Counted from the first letter of the stretch, positions 30,554 through 40,687 are shown. The stretch is 64,000 nucleotides of DNA from Methanosphaera sp. (GCA_017430835.1 JAFRMD010000023.1:57326-121325), one strand, 5' to 3'. A program made the numbers and translations. Notes: a model not told the origin generated them from the sequence alone.

Positions 30554-31744
30554 ATGCTACAAATAGCAGTGACGGGAAAACCAAATGTGGGAAAATCCTC
30601 ATTTTTTAATTCAGCAACACTATCGGAAGCAGAAGTTGCAAACTACCCATTTACAACAATAGATGCAAATGCAGCAATAGCATATGTGACAGCAGAGTGT
30701 CCATGTAGTGAATTGGGATTAACCTGTAATCCAAAAACTGGAAAATGTGAAGAAGGAATAAGGTATATTCCAGTAGAACTAATCGATGTGGCAGGTTTAG
30801 TGCCTGGAGCATATGAAGGAAAAGGTTTGGGAAACAAGTTCTTGGATGATCTTAGCCAAGCAAGAGCATTAATTCATATAATTGATGCATCAGGTGGAAC
30901 GGATGAGGAAGGAAATCCTTGTGAAGCAGGAACACATGACCCACTTGATGATGTGAACTTCCTAAAACATGAAATTACTATGTGGGTATATTCTATACTT
31001 GAAAGAAACTGGCCAAGACTTATTAGAAAAGTCATGTCAGAACATTTAAATTTTGCAAAAGTAATTTCAGAGCAACTAACTGGTGCAGGAGTATTGCTTG
31101 ATGACGTACTTGAGGCAGAACGTATTATGGATGATGAATACGATAAATGGGAACAGGAGGATATGCTTCGTTTTATTGATAAAATCCTTGAATATGCAAA
31201 ACCTATCATCATCGTTGCAAATAAGATTGATACTCCTCAGGCAGAAGAAAACATAAAAAGACTCAAAGAAGAGTATGAGCAAGTAATTCCAACAAGTGCA
31301 GAATCAGAATTGGCACTAGTAAATGCGGCAAAAGCAGGGTTAATTAAATATCACTCAGGTGAAGACCATTTTGAAATACTTGATGAAGGTAAATTGTCTG
31401 ATCAACAGAAAATGGCACTAAAATATATTAACGAACATGTTCTAAAAAAATATGGTTCAACTGGAATACAGCAAACAATCAATACGGCAGTATATGAAAC
31501 GTTAAATAACATAGTTGTTTACCCTGTAGAGGATGAACATAAATTCTGTGACCAGAAGGGTAATGTGTTACCTGATGCGTTACTGGTACCAAAAGGTTCA
31601 AATCCAAGAGATCTTGCATACTGTATACATACAGACATTGGTGACGGATTCACTCACGCAATAGATGCAAGAAAAAACATGAGAATATCCAGTGAACAAG
31701 AACTTAAACAATCCGATATTATTAGCATTATAGCAAACAAGTAA
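30554..31744 (+). CDS. YchF/OBG-type redox-regulated GTPase or ATPase
   Basis: P-loop NTPase of the Obg-HflX superfamily, 396 residues, archaeal YchF-related type. G1 is GKPNVGKSS (8-16), G3 is [19 protein letters not shown], and NKID is an intact G4; a C-terminal TGS-like domain ends with [20 protein letters not shown]. An insert with four cysteines ([17 protein letters not shown], about residues 54-70) is unlike bacterial YchF. Relatives bind ribosomes, but the cellular role is not settled. It begins a likely three-gene operon with the dehydrogenase-like gene (11-base gap) and cfbD. AAGGAG precedes the ATG. Confidence 0.9.
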   Translation: MLQIAVTGKPNVGKSSFFNSATLSEAEVANYPFTTIDANAAIAYVTAECPCSELGLTCNPKTGKCEEGIRYIPVELIDVAGLVPGAYEGKGLGNKFLDDLSQARALIHIIDASGGTDEEGNPCEAGTHDPLDDVNFLKHEITMWVYSILERNWPRLIRKVMSEHLNFAKVISEQLTGAGVLLDDVLEAERIMDDEYDKWEQEDMLRFIDKILEYAKPIIIVANKIDTPQAEENIKRLKEEYEQVIPTSAESELALVNAAKAGLIKYHSGEDHFEILDEGKLSDQQKMALKYINEHVLKKYGSTGIQQTINTAVYETLNNIVVYPVEDEHKFCDQKGNVLPDALLVPKGSNPRDLAYCIHTDIGDGFTHAIDARKNMRISSEQELKQSDIISIIANK

Positions 31745-31754
31745 GGGATCATAT

Positions 31755-32921
31755 ATGAAAACTATTATTTATCCTGATTATGAAACTGATTTGGGAATCT
31801 ATGAAAAATTAGATTCGGAAATACTAGTTTACGATGAAAATGGCACTATCAACACGAATTTTGAGAAGATAAACACATTAGACATGTTTTCACAAGTTGA
31901 TGCAATAATATTCACACAAAACTGCATAATAAATGGTGAATATGACACAACACGACTAAAAGAAGCATGTGCTAAATTGCAGGATGTAGTGTTGGATGAA
32001 GTGTTGCTAATATTTGATACAAAAGTACCACCACGAACAGTGCTGAAAATGTCCAAAGTCATAGATGAATACGAACTTATACCAGACATTAAACTAGCAT
32101 ACACAACAGTAATCAATGATAACACAAGAGTTATTGCCGGTAAAAATGAAGAATGCCTAGAAAAAATACTCGGCATATACAAAAACATGTCTGATGATAT
32201 AAAAACGGTAAAACACATACAAACCGCAGAATTCATACCAATTTTACAAAATGCTTACAAGGATACATTAATAGCACTTGCAAATCAAACAGCAATATTG
32301 TCCGAAGCATTAACAATAGACCTTATAGAAGCAATTGACGTAGCAAACACAAACCCCGAAATTAACCTGTTATATCCACAACCAGTATTAACAAACGAAA
32401 TTTCCAGGGATTCTGACGAAATAAACAACCTTGCCAATGAATATGGTGAAGCAACTCAACTGTCAGAAACAGTTAGAAGCACAAACAATTATGTGGCATA
32501 TCATATGACATACATGGCAGAAAAGGAATTATTCCTAAAAGAACATCTGGCAATGTTCGAAACAACAGTGGCGGTGCTGGGAGTAACAAATGACAAAGAA
32601 TTACTTAACCAAAAAGACAATGCATCATTAACTATCGTAGACGACTTTGTTAGCCGTGACGTGGAAGTATGGGTACATGATGACAAAGTACCAGAAGAAA
32701 TAATTGAAGCACACGGAGCAAAAAAAATAAGTCTAGAAGAAGCATATGAAGCCGACTGTATAATAGTAATGACAGACACTCCAGATTATAGGAACTTAGA
32801 CCCAGAAAAAATAGAAAAGGTAATTATAACGGCACTGCCAATACTGGACTCAAAGAAATTTGAGAATGTAAAATTGAGCAGTGTAGGACAATACAGACTA
32901 AAAGAAGGTGAAATGTTATGA
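31755..32921 (+). CDS. NDP-sugar dehydrogenase-like protein lacking catalytic motifs
   Basis: 388 residues. The middle part (about 155-220, including [20 protein letters not shown] and [16 protein letters not shown]) resembles the central domain of UDP-glucose/UDP-ManNAc dehydrogenases. The C-terminus ([47 protein letters not shown]) resembles their UDP-binding domain. The N-terminal Rossmann GxGxxG is absent, and where the family has GGHCIxVDP with the catalytic Cys this protein has none, so it is probably not an active dehydrogenase. Its stop overlaps the cfbD start (ATGA at 32918), which implies coupled synthesis and a role linked to F430 formation. The fold call is from motif recognition only. 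Confidence 0.6.
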   Translation: MKTIIYPDYETDLGIYEKLDSEILVYDENGTINTNFEKINTLDMFSQVDAIIFTQNCIINGEYDTTRLKEACAKLQDVVLDEVLLIFDTKVPPRTVLKMSKVIDEYELIPDIKLAYTTVINDNTRVIAGKNEECLEKILGIYKNMSDDIKTVKHIQTAEFIPILQNAYKDTLIALANQTAILSEALTIDLIEAIDVANTNPEINLLYPQPVLTNEISRDSDEINNLANEYGEATQLSETVRSTNNYVAYHMTYMAEKELFLKEHLAMFETTVAVLGVTNDKELLNQKDNASLTIVDDFVSRDVEVWVHDDKVPEEIIEAHGAKKISLEEAYEADCIIVMTDTPDYRNLDPEKIEKVIITALPILDSKKFENVKLSSVGQYRLKEGEML

Positions 32922-33982
32922 TACATCCAAGACCAAGTCCAATAGCAGCAGCGCTTTACACATTACGGGACTTAGAAGTAGATGTTATAATAATGCATGG
33001 ACCAGCAGGATGTTGTTTTAGAACAGGAAGACTGCTTGAAGATGAAGGAATAAGAGTAATTACAACGGCAATGAATGAAAACGATTTCATCTTCGGAGCA
33101 AGTGACAAACTCATCAAAACAATTCAGGAAGTAGAAGAAACATTCCACCCAGAAAACATTGGAATAGTGGGAACATGTGCAAGCATGATTATTGGAGAAA
33201 ACATGAAAAATGCAGCACAAGAAGCAGGCATAGAATCAAACATAATAATAGTGGAAACACATGGTGGATTCGATGCCGGAGATAACACTTCGGGAGCAAT
33301 ACAAGCATTAAAAGCAGCTAATGAAGCAGGAATAGTTTCTTTAGGGGAAGTTGAAAGACAATCATTAATGTTACAAAAAGCAACAGAACTAGAAAAAACT
33401 AGGGGTATGGCCAAAGGACAATACATACAACCAGATTATGGGGACAACAAAGTAAAAGTAGCCCAAAAAATAATCACATCCCTGAACGAAAACAAAAAAG
33501 TGGCAATAGTATTGAATGCAAAAAAGGAGACAAGTTACCTTTTTGCGGATATAATGACAATAAACTGGAAGGATTATTATCCAGAAAACATGCCTATATT
33601 TATTGCAAATACTGATGAAAATATAGGATTAGCATACATTAAGCATCATGCCGAAACTGTAAACAACAGCATAAACAAAAAAGTTGATTACATAACCGGA
33701 GGACTTGACGAGTACCCTATAGCTGGTGTGGAAGCAGAAAAAGTGTTAAATGAAATAAAAGCTGATTTAACAGTAATACTTGGAGTACCACACGCTGTTG
33801 ACGTAACAAAAGTTCCGGGTGAAACAATAGCTGTAACTGATGGGCCAAGGCTAGTTAAACCATTAAGAGAAATGGGATTTGACAATGTCGTCACAGAACT
33901 GGATGCACATTCAAAAACATTAGGTGCAAAAGGCATTGTTGAATCAGAATTTGCACAAACAATCAGAGGATTACTTGAATAA
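32918..33982 (+). CDS. cfbD: Ni-sirohydrochlorin a,c-diamide reductive cyclase subunit CfbD
   Basis: Nitrogenase NifD-like catalytic subunit. With the NifH-like CfbC it reduces and cyclises Ni-sirohydrochlorin a,c-diamide on the way to coenzyme F430, the nickel cofactor of methyl-coenzyme M reductase. The product is 354 residues. [35 protein letters not shown] carries the N-terminal Cys region and [11 protein letters not shown] the second conserved Cys, as in NflD/CfbD. cfbC and the other cfb genes are not in the window. It is coupled by a four-base ATGA overlap to the upstream gene. A short ACTCT/AGAGT hairpin lies about 25 bases after the stop. Confidence 0.88.
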   Translation: MIHPRPSPIAAALYTLRDLEVDVIIMHGPAGCCFRTGRLLEDEGIRVITTAMNENDFIFGASDKLIKTIQEVEETFHPENIGIVGTCASMIIGENMKNAAQEAGIESNIIIVETHGGFDAGDNTSGAIQALKAANEAGIVSLGEVERQSLMLQKATELEKTRGMAKGQYIQPDYGDNKVKVAQKIITSLNENKKVAIVLNAKKETSYLFADIMTINWKDYYPENMPIFIANTDENIGLAYIKHHAETVNNSINKKVDYITGGLDEYPIAGVEAEKVLNEIKADLTVILGVPHAVDVTKVPGETIAVTDGPRLVKPLREMGFDNVVTELDAHSKTLGAKGIVESEFAQTIRGLLE

Positions 33983-34077
33983 TCCATGGTTAAACATTAT
34001 CAATAATTACTCTAAAAAGAGTTGAAAAAATATAAAACATATAACATAGATATATATTAATAATAATTTTCTAACAC

Positions 34078-34083
34078 AGGTGA
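34078..34083 (+). promoter_or_regulatory. Ribosome-binding site that fixes the start of the flavoprotein
   Basis: AGGTGA lies five bases before TTG 34089. GTG at 34080 is inside it. Confidence 0.65.
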
Positions 34084-34088
34084 ACTCA

Positions 34089-35615
34089 TTGAATATAGTA
34101 ATAATAGGAGCAGGAGCTTCAGGATTAACTGCTGCATCAAACATAAGAAAATATGATGAAGAATCTCAAATAATAGTATTTACCACACAAAAACACGTTG
34201 CATACTCTCCATGTGCAATACCATACGTAATTGGTGGACACATTGACAGCTTTGATGATATTATCATGCACAAAGCAACAGAATACATGCGTAAAAACAT
34301 TAGAATAATGACAGAAACTACAGTAACAGAAATAAACAATGATATTACAGAAGTAACATATGAAGACAAGGCAGGTAACAAACAAAACCTCAAATATGAT
34401 AAATTAATAATAGCAACAGGAGGAAAACCATTTATCCCACCAATTCCAGGACATGACCTTGAAGGAGTATTTGTAGTAAGAACTGTAGAAGATGGGGAAG
34501 AAATACTTGCATACTCCGAAAAATCACAAAATGTACTCCTTGTTGGTGGAGGGGCAATAGGATTGGAACTTGGTTCAGAACTGGCACACAAAGGATTAAA
34601 TGTAATCATTGCAGAAATCGTGCCACAATTGTTCCCAAGGTCATTTGACAAGGAAATGTCAGATAAATTCCAGGAACACTTGCAAAGCAATAAAATTGAA
34701 ATACTTACCAGTTCTACAGTAGAATCAATAAATGGTGAAACAAAAGTGGAATCAGTAACCATTGATGGGGTAGAAAGACCTGTAGATATGGTAATATTAT
34801 CAACAGGAATCAGGCCACAAACTGAACTGGCTGAAAGTATTGGATGTGAAATGGGACAATTTGCAATAAAAGTAAATCCTCTCATGGAAACATCAGTACC
34901 AAATGTATATGCAGCAGGTGACTGTGTGGAAGTAACAAATGCAATAACTGGTGATTTTACATTATCTCCATTGGGAACAACAGCAGTAAGGCAGGGAATT
35001 ATACTTGCTAAAAACCTGGCAGGTCATGATATAGAATTCCAACCTGTATTAAATTCAACGGTATCACAAATCGGCGATATGGAAATGGGTGCAGTTGGTA
35101 TAACACAACAGGAAGCAGAAAAGTTAGGCATCGATGTGGTTGTAAGTACTGTAGATTCATTATCACGTGCAAGGTACTATCCTGGAAGTAAACCATTACA
35201 CATAAAATTAATTGCAAAAACTGATGGAACAATTATTGGATGTCAAATGTTTGGTCAAGAAGCAGTAGCTGAAAAAGTTGATACAATGACTGCAATAATG
35301 ACACAAAAACTCACCTGTGATGATGTAGTGTCAATGGAATTTTCATATGCACCGCCTTTATCCTCTGTAATAGATCCAATAGCACAAGCAGCATCTCAAT
35401 GTCTTGAAAAAATTGATGAATTAAATGAGGAATCATCTGAAGAAAAGGTTGAAGAAGTTTCTGAAGAAGTTCAAGATGAAATCAAAGAAGAAGTTTCTGA
35501 AGATGAAGTTTCTGAAGAAGTTCAGGAAGAAAGCAAAGAAGAAGATTCTAACAATGATTCTGAAGATGCAAAATCATTTACACAGACTTTGAGAGATCAA
35601 GGATTAATCCAATAA
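34089..35615 (+). CDS. NADH oxidase / CoA-disulfide reductase-like flavoprotein with acidic tail
   Basis: FAD- and NAD(P)H-dependent oxidoreductase of the single-cysteine class (NADH oxidase, peroxidase or CoA-disulfide reductase), 508 residues. IIGAGASG binds FAD. From the TTG start the redox cysteine falls at position 42 (SPCAIPY), as in the enterococcal enzymes. A second dinucleotide fold has VGGGAIGLELGSELA, and YAAGDCVEV is the FAD-binding ATG-type motif. About 60 C-terminal residues form an acidic, low-complexity tail (repeats of EEVSEEVQ(D/E)E) followed by FTQTLRDQGLIQ, unusual for the family. It probably detoxifies oxygen or peroxide, or reduces CoA-type disulfides. TATA-like ATATATTAATA lies just upstream. 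Confidence 0.85.
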   Translation: MNIVIIGAGASGLTAASNIRKYDEESQIIVFTTQKHVAYSPCAIPYVIGGHIDSFDDIIMHKATEYMRKNIRIMTETTVTEINNDITEVTYEDKAGNKQNLKYDKLIIATGGKPFIPPIPGHDLEGVFVVRTVEDGEEILAYSEKSQNVLLVGGGAIGLELGSELAHKGLNVIIAEIVPQLFPRSFDKEMSDKFQEHLQSNKIEILTSSTVESINGETKVESVTIDGVERPVDMVILSTGIRPQTELAESIGCEMGQFAIKVNPLMETSVPNVYAAGDCVEVTNAITGDFTLSPLGTTAVRQGIILAKNLAGHDIEFQPVLNSTVSQIGDMEMGAVGITQQEAEKLGIDVVVSTVDSLSRARYYPGSKPLHIKLIAKTDGTIIGCQMFGQEAVAEKVDTMTAIMTQKLTCDDVVSMEFSYAPPLSSVIDPIAQAASQCLEKIDELNEESSEEKVEEVSEEVQDEIKEEVSEDEVSEEVQEESKEEDSNNDSEDAKSFTQTLRDQGLIQ

Positions 35616-35797
35616 CCTCCCTCCATTTATTTTAATTCTCTTTTTTATTTTGTTAAATAATGTTTATAGAAAAATATTTTTTAGATGATGTTATTTTTTT
35701 TGGAGAAGTATTTTTAATATACATCTAAGATTTTTATATTAATCATTATAAAATCAGTTTAAAAAAAAGTTAGTTGGGGGGTTAGATAGTTAAATAT

Positions 35798-36568
35798 TTA
35801 TATACAGGTGTATCCACCGTCAACTGCGATAGCTTGACCAGTTACATAACATGATTTTGGTGATGCTAAGTAAACTACTGTAGAGTCTAATTCACCGTCT
35901 ACACCTGATCTTCCTACTGGTACAACTGTTTTTGTGTATGCTTTGTATTCTTCTGTTTCTAATAAGTCGATGGTTAATTCTGTTGGGAATGTACCTGGAC
36001 AAATTGCGTTTACAGTAATGTTGTATTTTGCCCATTCTGCTGCTAATTGTCTTGTAAGGTTTACTACTCCACCTTTTGCTGCTGCGTATGCTGAGGTAGG
36101 TGTAGCCATTGTTCCTACTAAACCGAACATTGATGCTGTGTTTATGATACGTCCGTATTTTTGTGGAATCATTGCTTCACGTGCTACTTCTCTTGACATT
36201 TTGAAAGTACCTGTGAGGTCTACATCTACTGTTTTGCTCCATGCATCATCTGTTAATAGTTCTGCTTCTTTGGTTGCTCCGTATCCTGCGTTGTTGTGTA
36301 AGATGTCAATTCTTCCGTAGTAATCCATTACTTCTTTTACACAGTTTTCTACACTTTCAGTGTCTGTTACGTCACATACTACTCCAATACAGTCTACACC
36401 AATTTCTTTTATTTCTGCTGCAACTTGTTCTAATCTTTCTTTTCTTCTTCCAGTAACTACGATGTTTGCACCGTATCTTGCGTATGCTTTTGCCATTTGT
36501 ACTCCGATACCGGAGGATGCTCCACTTACTAATGCTACTTGTCCGCTTAAATCAAATAAATCATTCAT
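35798..36568 (-). CDS. Short-chain dehydrogenase/reductase (FabG/glucose dehydrogenase-like)
   Basis: Classical SDR of 256 residues. The NAD(P) motif is SGASSGIG (near 15-22), the NNAGYG motif is present, and the catalytic Ser-Tyr-Lys set is seen in NTASMFG and SAYAAAKGG. The C-terminus YVTGQAIAVDGGYTCI is typical. An Arg (TGRRKER) after the second strand suggests NADPH preference. The substrate is unknown. Archaea lack bacterial fatty acid synthesis, so the FabG label describes only the fold. Single gene on the minus strand; a GGAG-type site precedes the ATG (TTCTCC on the plus strand). Confidence 0.88.
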   Translation of the reverse strand: MNDLFDLSGQVALVSGASSGIGVQMAKAYARYGANIVVTGRRKERLEQVAAEIKEIGVDCIGVVCDVTDTESVENCVKEVMDYYGRIDILHNNAGYGATKEAELLTDDAWSKTVDVDLTGTFKMSREVAREAMIPQKYGRIINTASMFGLVGTMATPTSAYAAAKGGVVNLTRQLAAEWAKYNITVNAICPGTFPTELTIDLLETEEYKAYTKTVVPVGRSGVDGELDSTVVYLASPKSCYVTGQAIAVDGGYTCI

Positions 36569-36809
36569 GTTTGTTCTCCTATAATTTAATATATATCTTT
36601 TTATTTTTTAGGAAGTCAGTAAATAACTTTCTATATATCATGATTTATCATTACTATATTATATACTTTACATTTATTTTTTATTTTTTTAGAAATTTTC
36701 CATTTAAAATAAAAATTTTTTAAAATTGTATTTTTGTAAGGTTTTTTATTGTAATTTGTTTAATTTTTTTAAAAAAAGGTATTGTGATGGAGAGGAAGTA
36801 TTAAATTGT

Positions 36810-37997
36810 TTAATCTTTTTTACATACTTTGTAGTATTCAGCACCTTGTATGTCATGGTATTTTACCATACCAATCATTTCTCTTTGGTCGATTAGTTCT
36901 TTGTCTTCGAAGGATACGGTTTCTTCGTTGTATAATGCGCATGAGGATTGTTTTGTGATTACTTTCATTGATCCTTTATGTAATCTTACTTCAACAACAC
37001 CATTTACTCTTTTTTGCATGTGGTCGTTTACGACATCTAAGTCTTCCCTGAGTGGTTCGTTCCAAAGACCATTGTATACGAGTTCTGCGTATTTGTCACT
37101 TAATCTTTCTGCAAATTTAATTTCTTCACGACTGAAGATGAGTTTTTCAAGTGCTGAGTGTGCGGTTATTAGGAGTATTGCACCGGGAGTTTCATAGTTT
37201 TCTCTTGATTTAAGACCAATGATTCTGTCTTCTATCATGTCTATTCTACCAATTCCATGTTCACCTGCAATTGCATTTGCTTTTCTGATAAGTGGTACTG
37301 GTTCTAGTTCTTCATCATCTATTTTTATTGGTTCACCATTTTTGAATTCTATTTTCACGATTTGCGGTTCATCTGGTGCATCAATTGTTGATTTTGTCCA
37401 TGCATAAATGTCTTCTGGACCTGGTGTTGCAGGGTCTTCCAGTAATCCTCCTTCTATGGATCTTCCCCAAATGTTTTCATCTATGCTGTATATTTTTTCT
37501 GATGGTATTGGTATTCCATGTTCTTTTGCATATTCTTGTTCTTCGGTTCTGGTTAGATTGTAGTCTCTTACTGGAGCTACTATGTCAAAATCGGATTCTG
37601 ATCTGATTGTTGCTTCAAATCTGAATTGGTCGTTTCCTTTACCTGTACATCCATGTGCTATTGTCGTTGCGTTTTCTTTTTTTGCTATTTCAACAATTTT
37701 TTTTGCAATTAATGGTCTTGCAAATGCCGTACTTAATGGGTAACCTTCGTATAATGCGTTGGTTTTTATACATCTGAATGCATATTCTTTTGCAAATTCA
37801 TCTTTTGCATCGATGGTGTAGTGTTTGCTTGAACCAATTTTTTCTGCTGCTTCTTGCGGTCTTTTAATTTCGTCTTCTGGTTGTCCTACATCTACACATG
37901 CAGTGATAACTTCCATATCATATTTTTCTTCCAGGAGTTTTACACATACTGATGTGTCTAATCCTCCACTAAATGCTAATACAACTTTATCTGCCAT
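36810..37997 (-). CDS. argG: Argininosuccinate synthase
   Basis: ATP-dependent ligase joining citrulline and aspartate in arginine synthesis. The product is 395 residues, the standard length. The pyrophosphate loop is [11 protein letters not shown] near the N-terminus; [15 protein letters not shown] and the PEDIYAWT and [17 protein letters not shown] blocks follow in family order. The ATG has an AGGTGA site five bases away on the minus strand. No argH adjacent. Confidence 0.97.
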   Translation of the reverse strand: MADKVVLAFSGGLDTSVCVKLLEEKYDMEVITACVDVGQPEDEIKRPQEAAEKIGSSKHYTIDAKDEFAKEYAFRCIKTNALYEGYPLSTAFARPLIAKKIVEIAKKENATTIAHGCTGKGNDQFRFEATIRSESDFDIVAPVRDYNLTRTEEQEYAKEHGIPIPSEKIYSIDENIWGRSIEGGLLEDPATPGPEDIYAWTKSTIDAPDEPQIVKIEFKNGEPIKIDDEELEPVPLIRKANAIAGEHGIGRIDMIEDRIIGLKSRENYETPGAILLITAHSALEKLIFSREEIKFAERLSDKYAELVYNGLWNEPLREDLDVVNDHMQKRVNGVVEVRLHKGSMKVITKQSSCALYNEETVSFEDKELIDQREMIGMVKYHDIQGAEYYKVCKKD

Positions 37998-38309
37998 TGT
38001 TTCACCTAATTGTTTTTTCTATTAATGTTTAGTTAAAATAATCTTTTGTAATTTATTCATAAATCTTAAGAATTTATTATAATATAATATATCTTTTTAT
38101 TTCATAATAATATTTTGCTACTATAGAGCATATTTTAAAAATGATTGTCAATATTGTAGATTTATGGGTTTTAGTAATAGATGTTTTAGCATTCTTTTAT
38201 TATTCTATAATAATTCGATTATTTTTTTACATAATTTATTATTTTTCCTATTTTCTTTAAATAACCTTAAATAGTTCTATATACAAAAGTTCTACTAAGG
38301 AAGATAATT
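37998..38309. other. Divergent promoter region between argG and the aspartoacylase-like gene
   Basis: No gene. It holds AT-rich TATA-like sequence for argG near 38075-38095 (minus strand) and TTCTATATACA near 38275 for the plus-strand gene. Confidence 0.5.
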
Positions 38310-39050
38310 ATGTATAAGTTTGAGTTTATTTCCATTGATAATTCAACAGCAGGTAATATTCTTGCTAATAATCACTTAAACAGGTACTTTATAAACAGTG
38401 GCTTTAGAAGAAATGATGAATTAATGGAATATATTAGTAGGACTAAAGAGGGAAGTATGGTATTTGCTACAGAAGATGTGGGTCGTTATAATTTATTGCT
38501 TGTTGGAGGTGTTCATGGTAATGAATTGGCTTCTCAGGCAGCACTAATCAAGTTGATGAATAATATTATTAATGAAGAAATAAAACTTAAATGTCAATTG
38601 AATATAATTCCTTTTTTAATTCCTTATTCATCAATGACAAATACTAGACATTTTAATGATAAAGATATGAATAGAAATGCTCATGTGGATGGGATAACTA
38701 AAAAAATTGTTGATTATGCACAGGAAAATAAGATAACTGCATTATGTGATTGTCATTCTACGGATCCTAATTGTAATCCTGGATTTGCAAGTGTATACTG
38801 TTCGGTAAGACCTTTAATTGATAGTTCTAAAATAGCAAGACACATATGTCTTGAAACTAACTCTCGGATACTGCCTATAGCAGATGCAGGGTCAGTGCTT
38901 AAAGGGGCAGTTGAAGATGAAGCTAATATTAGAGGAATTCCTGCTGTAACTTGTGAAGCAGTATCAAAAAATGGTACTTTAACTGAATCTTCTGTAAACT
39001 TTTCATACAAACAAATTTGTGCATTTTTAAACTATTTTGGTGTAATATGA
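38310..39050 (+). CDS. Succinylglutamate desuccinylase/aspartoacylase-family zinc hydrolase
   Basis: Member of the M14-like AstE/aspartoacylase family, 246 residues. The zinc-binding GGVHGNE motif is clear (about residue 71), DMNRN is the substrate-binding Asn-Arg, and DCHST gives the third zinc ligand. GIPAVTCEA carries a Glu in the position of the catalytic base. The family deacylates N-acyl amino acids or remodels peptides; the substrate here is unknown. AAGGAAG precedes the ATG. Confidence 0.8.
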   Translation: MYKFEFISIDNSTAGNILANNHLNRYFINSGFRRNDELMEYISRTKEGSMVFATEDVGRYNLLLVGGVHGNELASQAALIKLMNNIINEEIKLKCQLNIIPFLIPYSSMTNTRHFNDKDMNRNAHVDGITKKIVDYAQENKITALCDCHSTDPNCNPGFASVYCSVRPLIDSSKIARHICLETNSRILPIADAGSVLKGAVEDEANIRGIPAVTCEAVSKNGTLTESSVNFSYKQICAFLNYFGVI

Positions 39051-39175
39051 TGGTTATTATGCAATTTGATAATAGAGTTATTAATTATTGGACTTTGATG
39101 TTTAATTGGCGGGTTAGATCTTAGGAAATTATAAGAGGAACAAGATAAATTATTAAAGAGGATTAAGTGAGTATA

Positions 39176-39907
39176 ATGTCTTCATTTAAAACACATGCAC
39201 TTGCAGGTATATTAATGGCATTGCCGTTTTTACCTAATTTTTTTTACCTGTTTTTTGCAGTTATTGGTGCATCAATACCGGATATGGATCATGAACATAA
39301 CAGGAATAAGGTTTATGCAATGTTTTTTATGGGTATTGTTATTTCCTTGTTGTTGGTTATACTTAAAGGGTCTATAATATCTGGAGTAATTATAATATTT
39401 ATTTCTATAATATTTTACTTCTCTAAGCATAGAGGTTTTACTCATTCGATTGCTGGAGCTACGGTCATATGCATATTATTGCTTTTGATGATGATGGGAT
39501 TTCTTCCAGTGGTAACTAGTCTTGCAAGTTATGCTGGTTATATGATGTCTAATAATTTGTTAGTCTTTATCATATTGGCTTTGCTGGGATATTTTGTGAT
39601 TAGTAGGAAGGTTCTGGTTTATTACATTATTGTACTTGCAGTTTCATTGTTTATTGCTCCAGTTAATATTGCTAATATTGATTGGTTTATGATATTTGTC
39701 ATGTTGTTTGTTGGTGCGATAAGTCATATGATACTTGATTTAACAACTCCCTCCGGACTTGCAGTTTTCTGGCCAGTATCTAATGAGGTGTATCATAGAA
39801 ATGTTGCAGTATTGTTTGTTGTTATATGGTTGATTTTTGCAATTTATTATGTTGTAACTTTTGGCTCAATTTTTGAATCATTGAGTTTCTTATGGGGTTA
39901 TTTCTAA
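39176..39907 (+). CDS. YdjM-like (DUF457) integral membrane protein
   Basis: Predicted membrane-bound metal-dependent hydrolase family, 243 residues with about six to seven helices. The conserved motifs are FKTHALAG at the N-terminus, GASIPDMDHEHNR, HRGFTHS and HMILDLTTPSG, whose His and Asp residues could bind metal. Function unproven. The start is ATG 39176; the GTG at 39167 forms part of a weak GTGA ribosome-binding site. Confidence 0.75.
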   Translation: MSSFKTHALAGILMALPFLPNFFYLFFAVIGASIPDMDHEHNRNKVYAMFFMGIVISLLLVILKGSIISGVIIIFISIIFYFSKHRGFTHSIAGATVICILLLLMMMGFLPVVTSLASYAGYMMSNNLLVFIILALLGYFVISRKVLVYYIIVLAVSLFIAPVNIANIDWFMIFVMLFVGAISHMILDLTTPSGLAVFWPVSNEVYHRNVAVLFVVIWLIFAIYYVVTFGSIFESLSFLWGYF

Positions 39908-40234
39908 GGATTAATCTTTTTTTCAGACAAAGATTTAATTTTAAAAACAATTTTAAATTATTTATTTTTTCTTATTTTTTTATATTTTAGGGATTTCAAT
40001 GAGATTTGATTGTTTTTTTCCCATTTTTAATTTTAATCCTGTTTAGGGAGTTATTGTTAAAACTTTTACGTTAACCTAAAAATTAATTCATAACTATTAA
40101 ATATGTTGTTTTTTAAAGATATTATTATACTATATACTTGAATTGTGAAGTTTTTCTTTTTTAAGTATGAAGTTTTTATAGCTAATTAATTTAACTTATG
40201 ATAAAAGATGTAAATCTGTGATTCATGTATCATG

Positions 40235-40279
40235 GATTAGTCTAGAACCTATGGAACAGTGGGGGCTTGCCTAGTAATC
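40235..40279 (+). promoter_or_regulatory. Stem-loop in the ehb leader, first
   Basis: GATTA (40235-40239) pairs with TAATC (40275-40279), and CTAG (40242-40245) pairs with CTAG (40271-40274), leaving a two-base bulge and a 25-base G-rich loop. The loop includes GTGGGGGC, striking in this AT-rich genome. Confidence 0.35.
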
Positions 40280-40308
40280 ATATTATTTTTTAGTGTGATT
40301 TTTAGGAA

Positions 40309-40329
40309 TTTCTATCGGTAGAGTAGAAA
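40309..40329 (+). promoter_or_regulatory. Stem-loop in the ehb leader, second
   Basis: TTTCTA (40309-40314) and TAGAAA (40324-40329) are perfect complements around nine bases. An alternative short hairpin, CTA-TCGG-TAG, overlaps it. About 30 bases before ehbA. Confidence 0.3.
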
Positions 40330-40360
40330 ATTGTTCAAATATAAAAACGGAGTTTAATTT

Positions 40361-40672
40361 ATGTTTTTAAACAGAATAATCTATGGAATTGAATTTTTCA
40401 TAAGATTAGTAGTCGAAATAATTAAAGCAGTAATAGACACTGCTATGTGCTGTCTCAAGGGAGATGTAGATCCTGTAGTTGTACAGATAAAACCAGATTT
40501 AAAACGTCCGGTATCTCTTGCAATTTTATCTAACACAATTACCTTAACTCCTGGTACTATCACAATTGATATGGACCAAGATGCAGGTGTGTTGACAGTT
40601 TCTGCAATTACTCCTCGTTCAAATGAGGACATCATACCTCTTGAGTCAACAATTAAGAAAATGTTAGAATAA
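40361..40672 (+). CDS. ehbA: Energy-converting hydrogenase B subunit A
   Basis: First gene of the ehb operon, whose membrane complex couples ion influx to H2-driven ferredoxin reduction for carbon assimilation. The product is 103 residues and resembles MnhE/MrpE of cation/proton antiporters: an N-terminal amphipathic membrane segment and the signature LAILSNTITLTPGTITIDMD. GGAG lies upstream of the ATG. Gene letters follow the M. thermautotrophicus order, which this operon matches in sequence type and size. Confidence 0.85.
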   Translation: MFLNRIIYGIEFFIRLVVEIIKAVIDTAMCCLKGDVDPVVVQIKPDLKRPVSLAILSNTITLTPGTITIDMDQDAGVLTVSAITPRSNEDIIPLESTIKKMLE

Positions 40673-40687
40673 ACGTAGGGTGATGAG

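Larger units (their letters stand above)
39908..40360. other. Leader and promoter region of the ehb operon
   Basis: About 450 bases without a gene. The left part is T-rich. TATA-like elements occur near 40130 (TACTATATAC) and 40177 (TTTTTATAG). The right part, about 40210-40330, is richer in G+C than its surroundings and holds two stem-loops, annotated separately. Confidence 0.5.

Noticed and set aside
31590..31615. GGTTCAAATCC as a tRNA T-arm
   Set aside because: It lies inside the well-supported YchF-like coding sequence and no cloverleaf surrounds it.
31755..32921. CfbE (Mur-ligase-like F430 enzyme) for the gene before cfbD
   Set aside because: It has no ATP-binding P-loop or Mur-ligase motifs; the visible similarity is to NDP-sugar dehydrogenases.
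35760..35785. Run of six G near the SDR gene as a second phase-variation tract
   Set aside because: It is short and lies after the stop codon of a housekeeping-type gene, where it is more likely part of its 3' end.
40235..40279. tRNA or tRNA-like gene in the ehb leader
   Set aside because: There is no T-arm GTTC-A-A-C pattern, no anticodon arm and no acceptor pairing; only a simple bulged stem can be formed.
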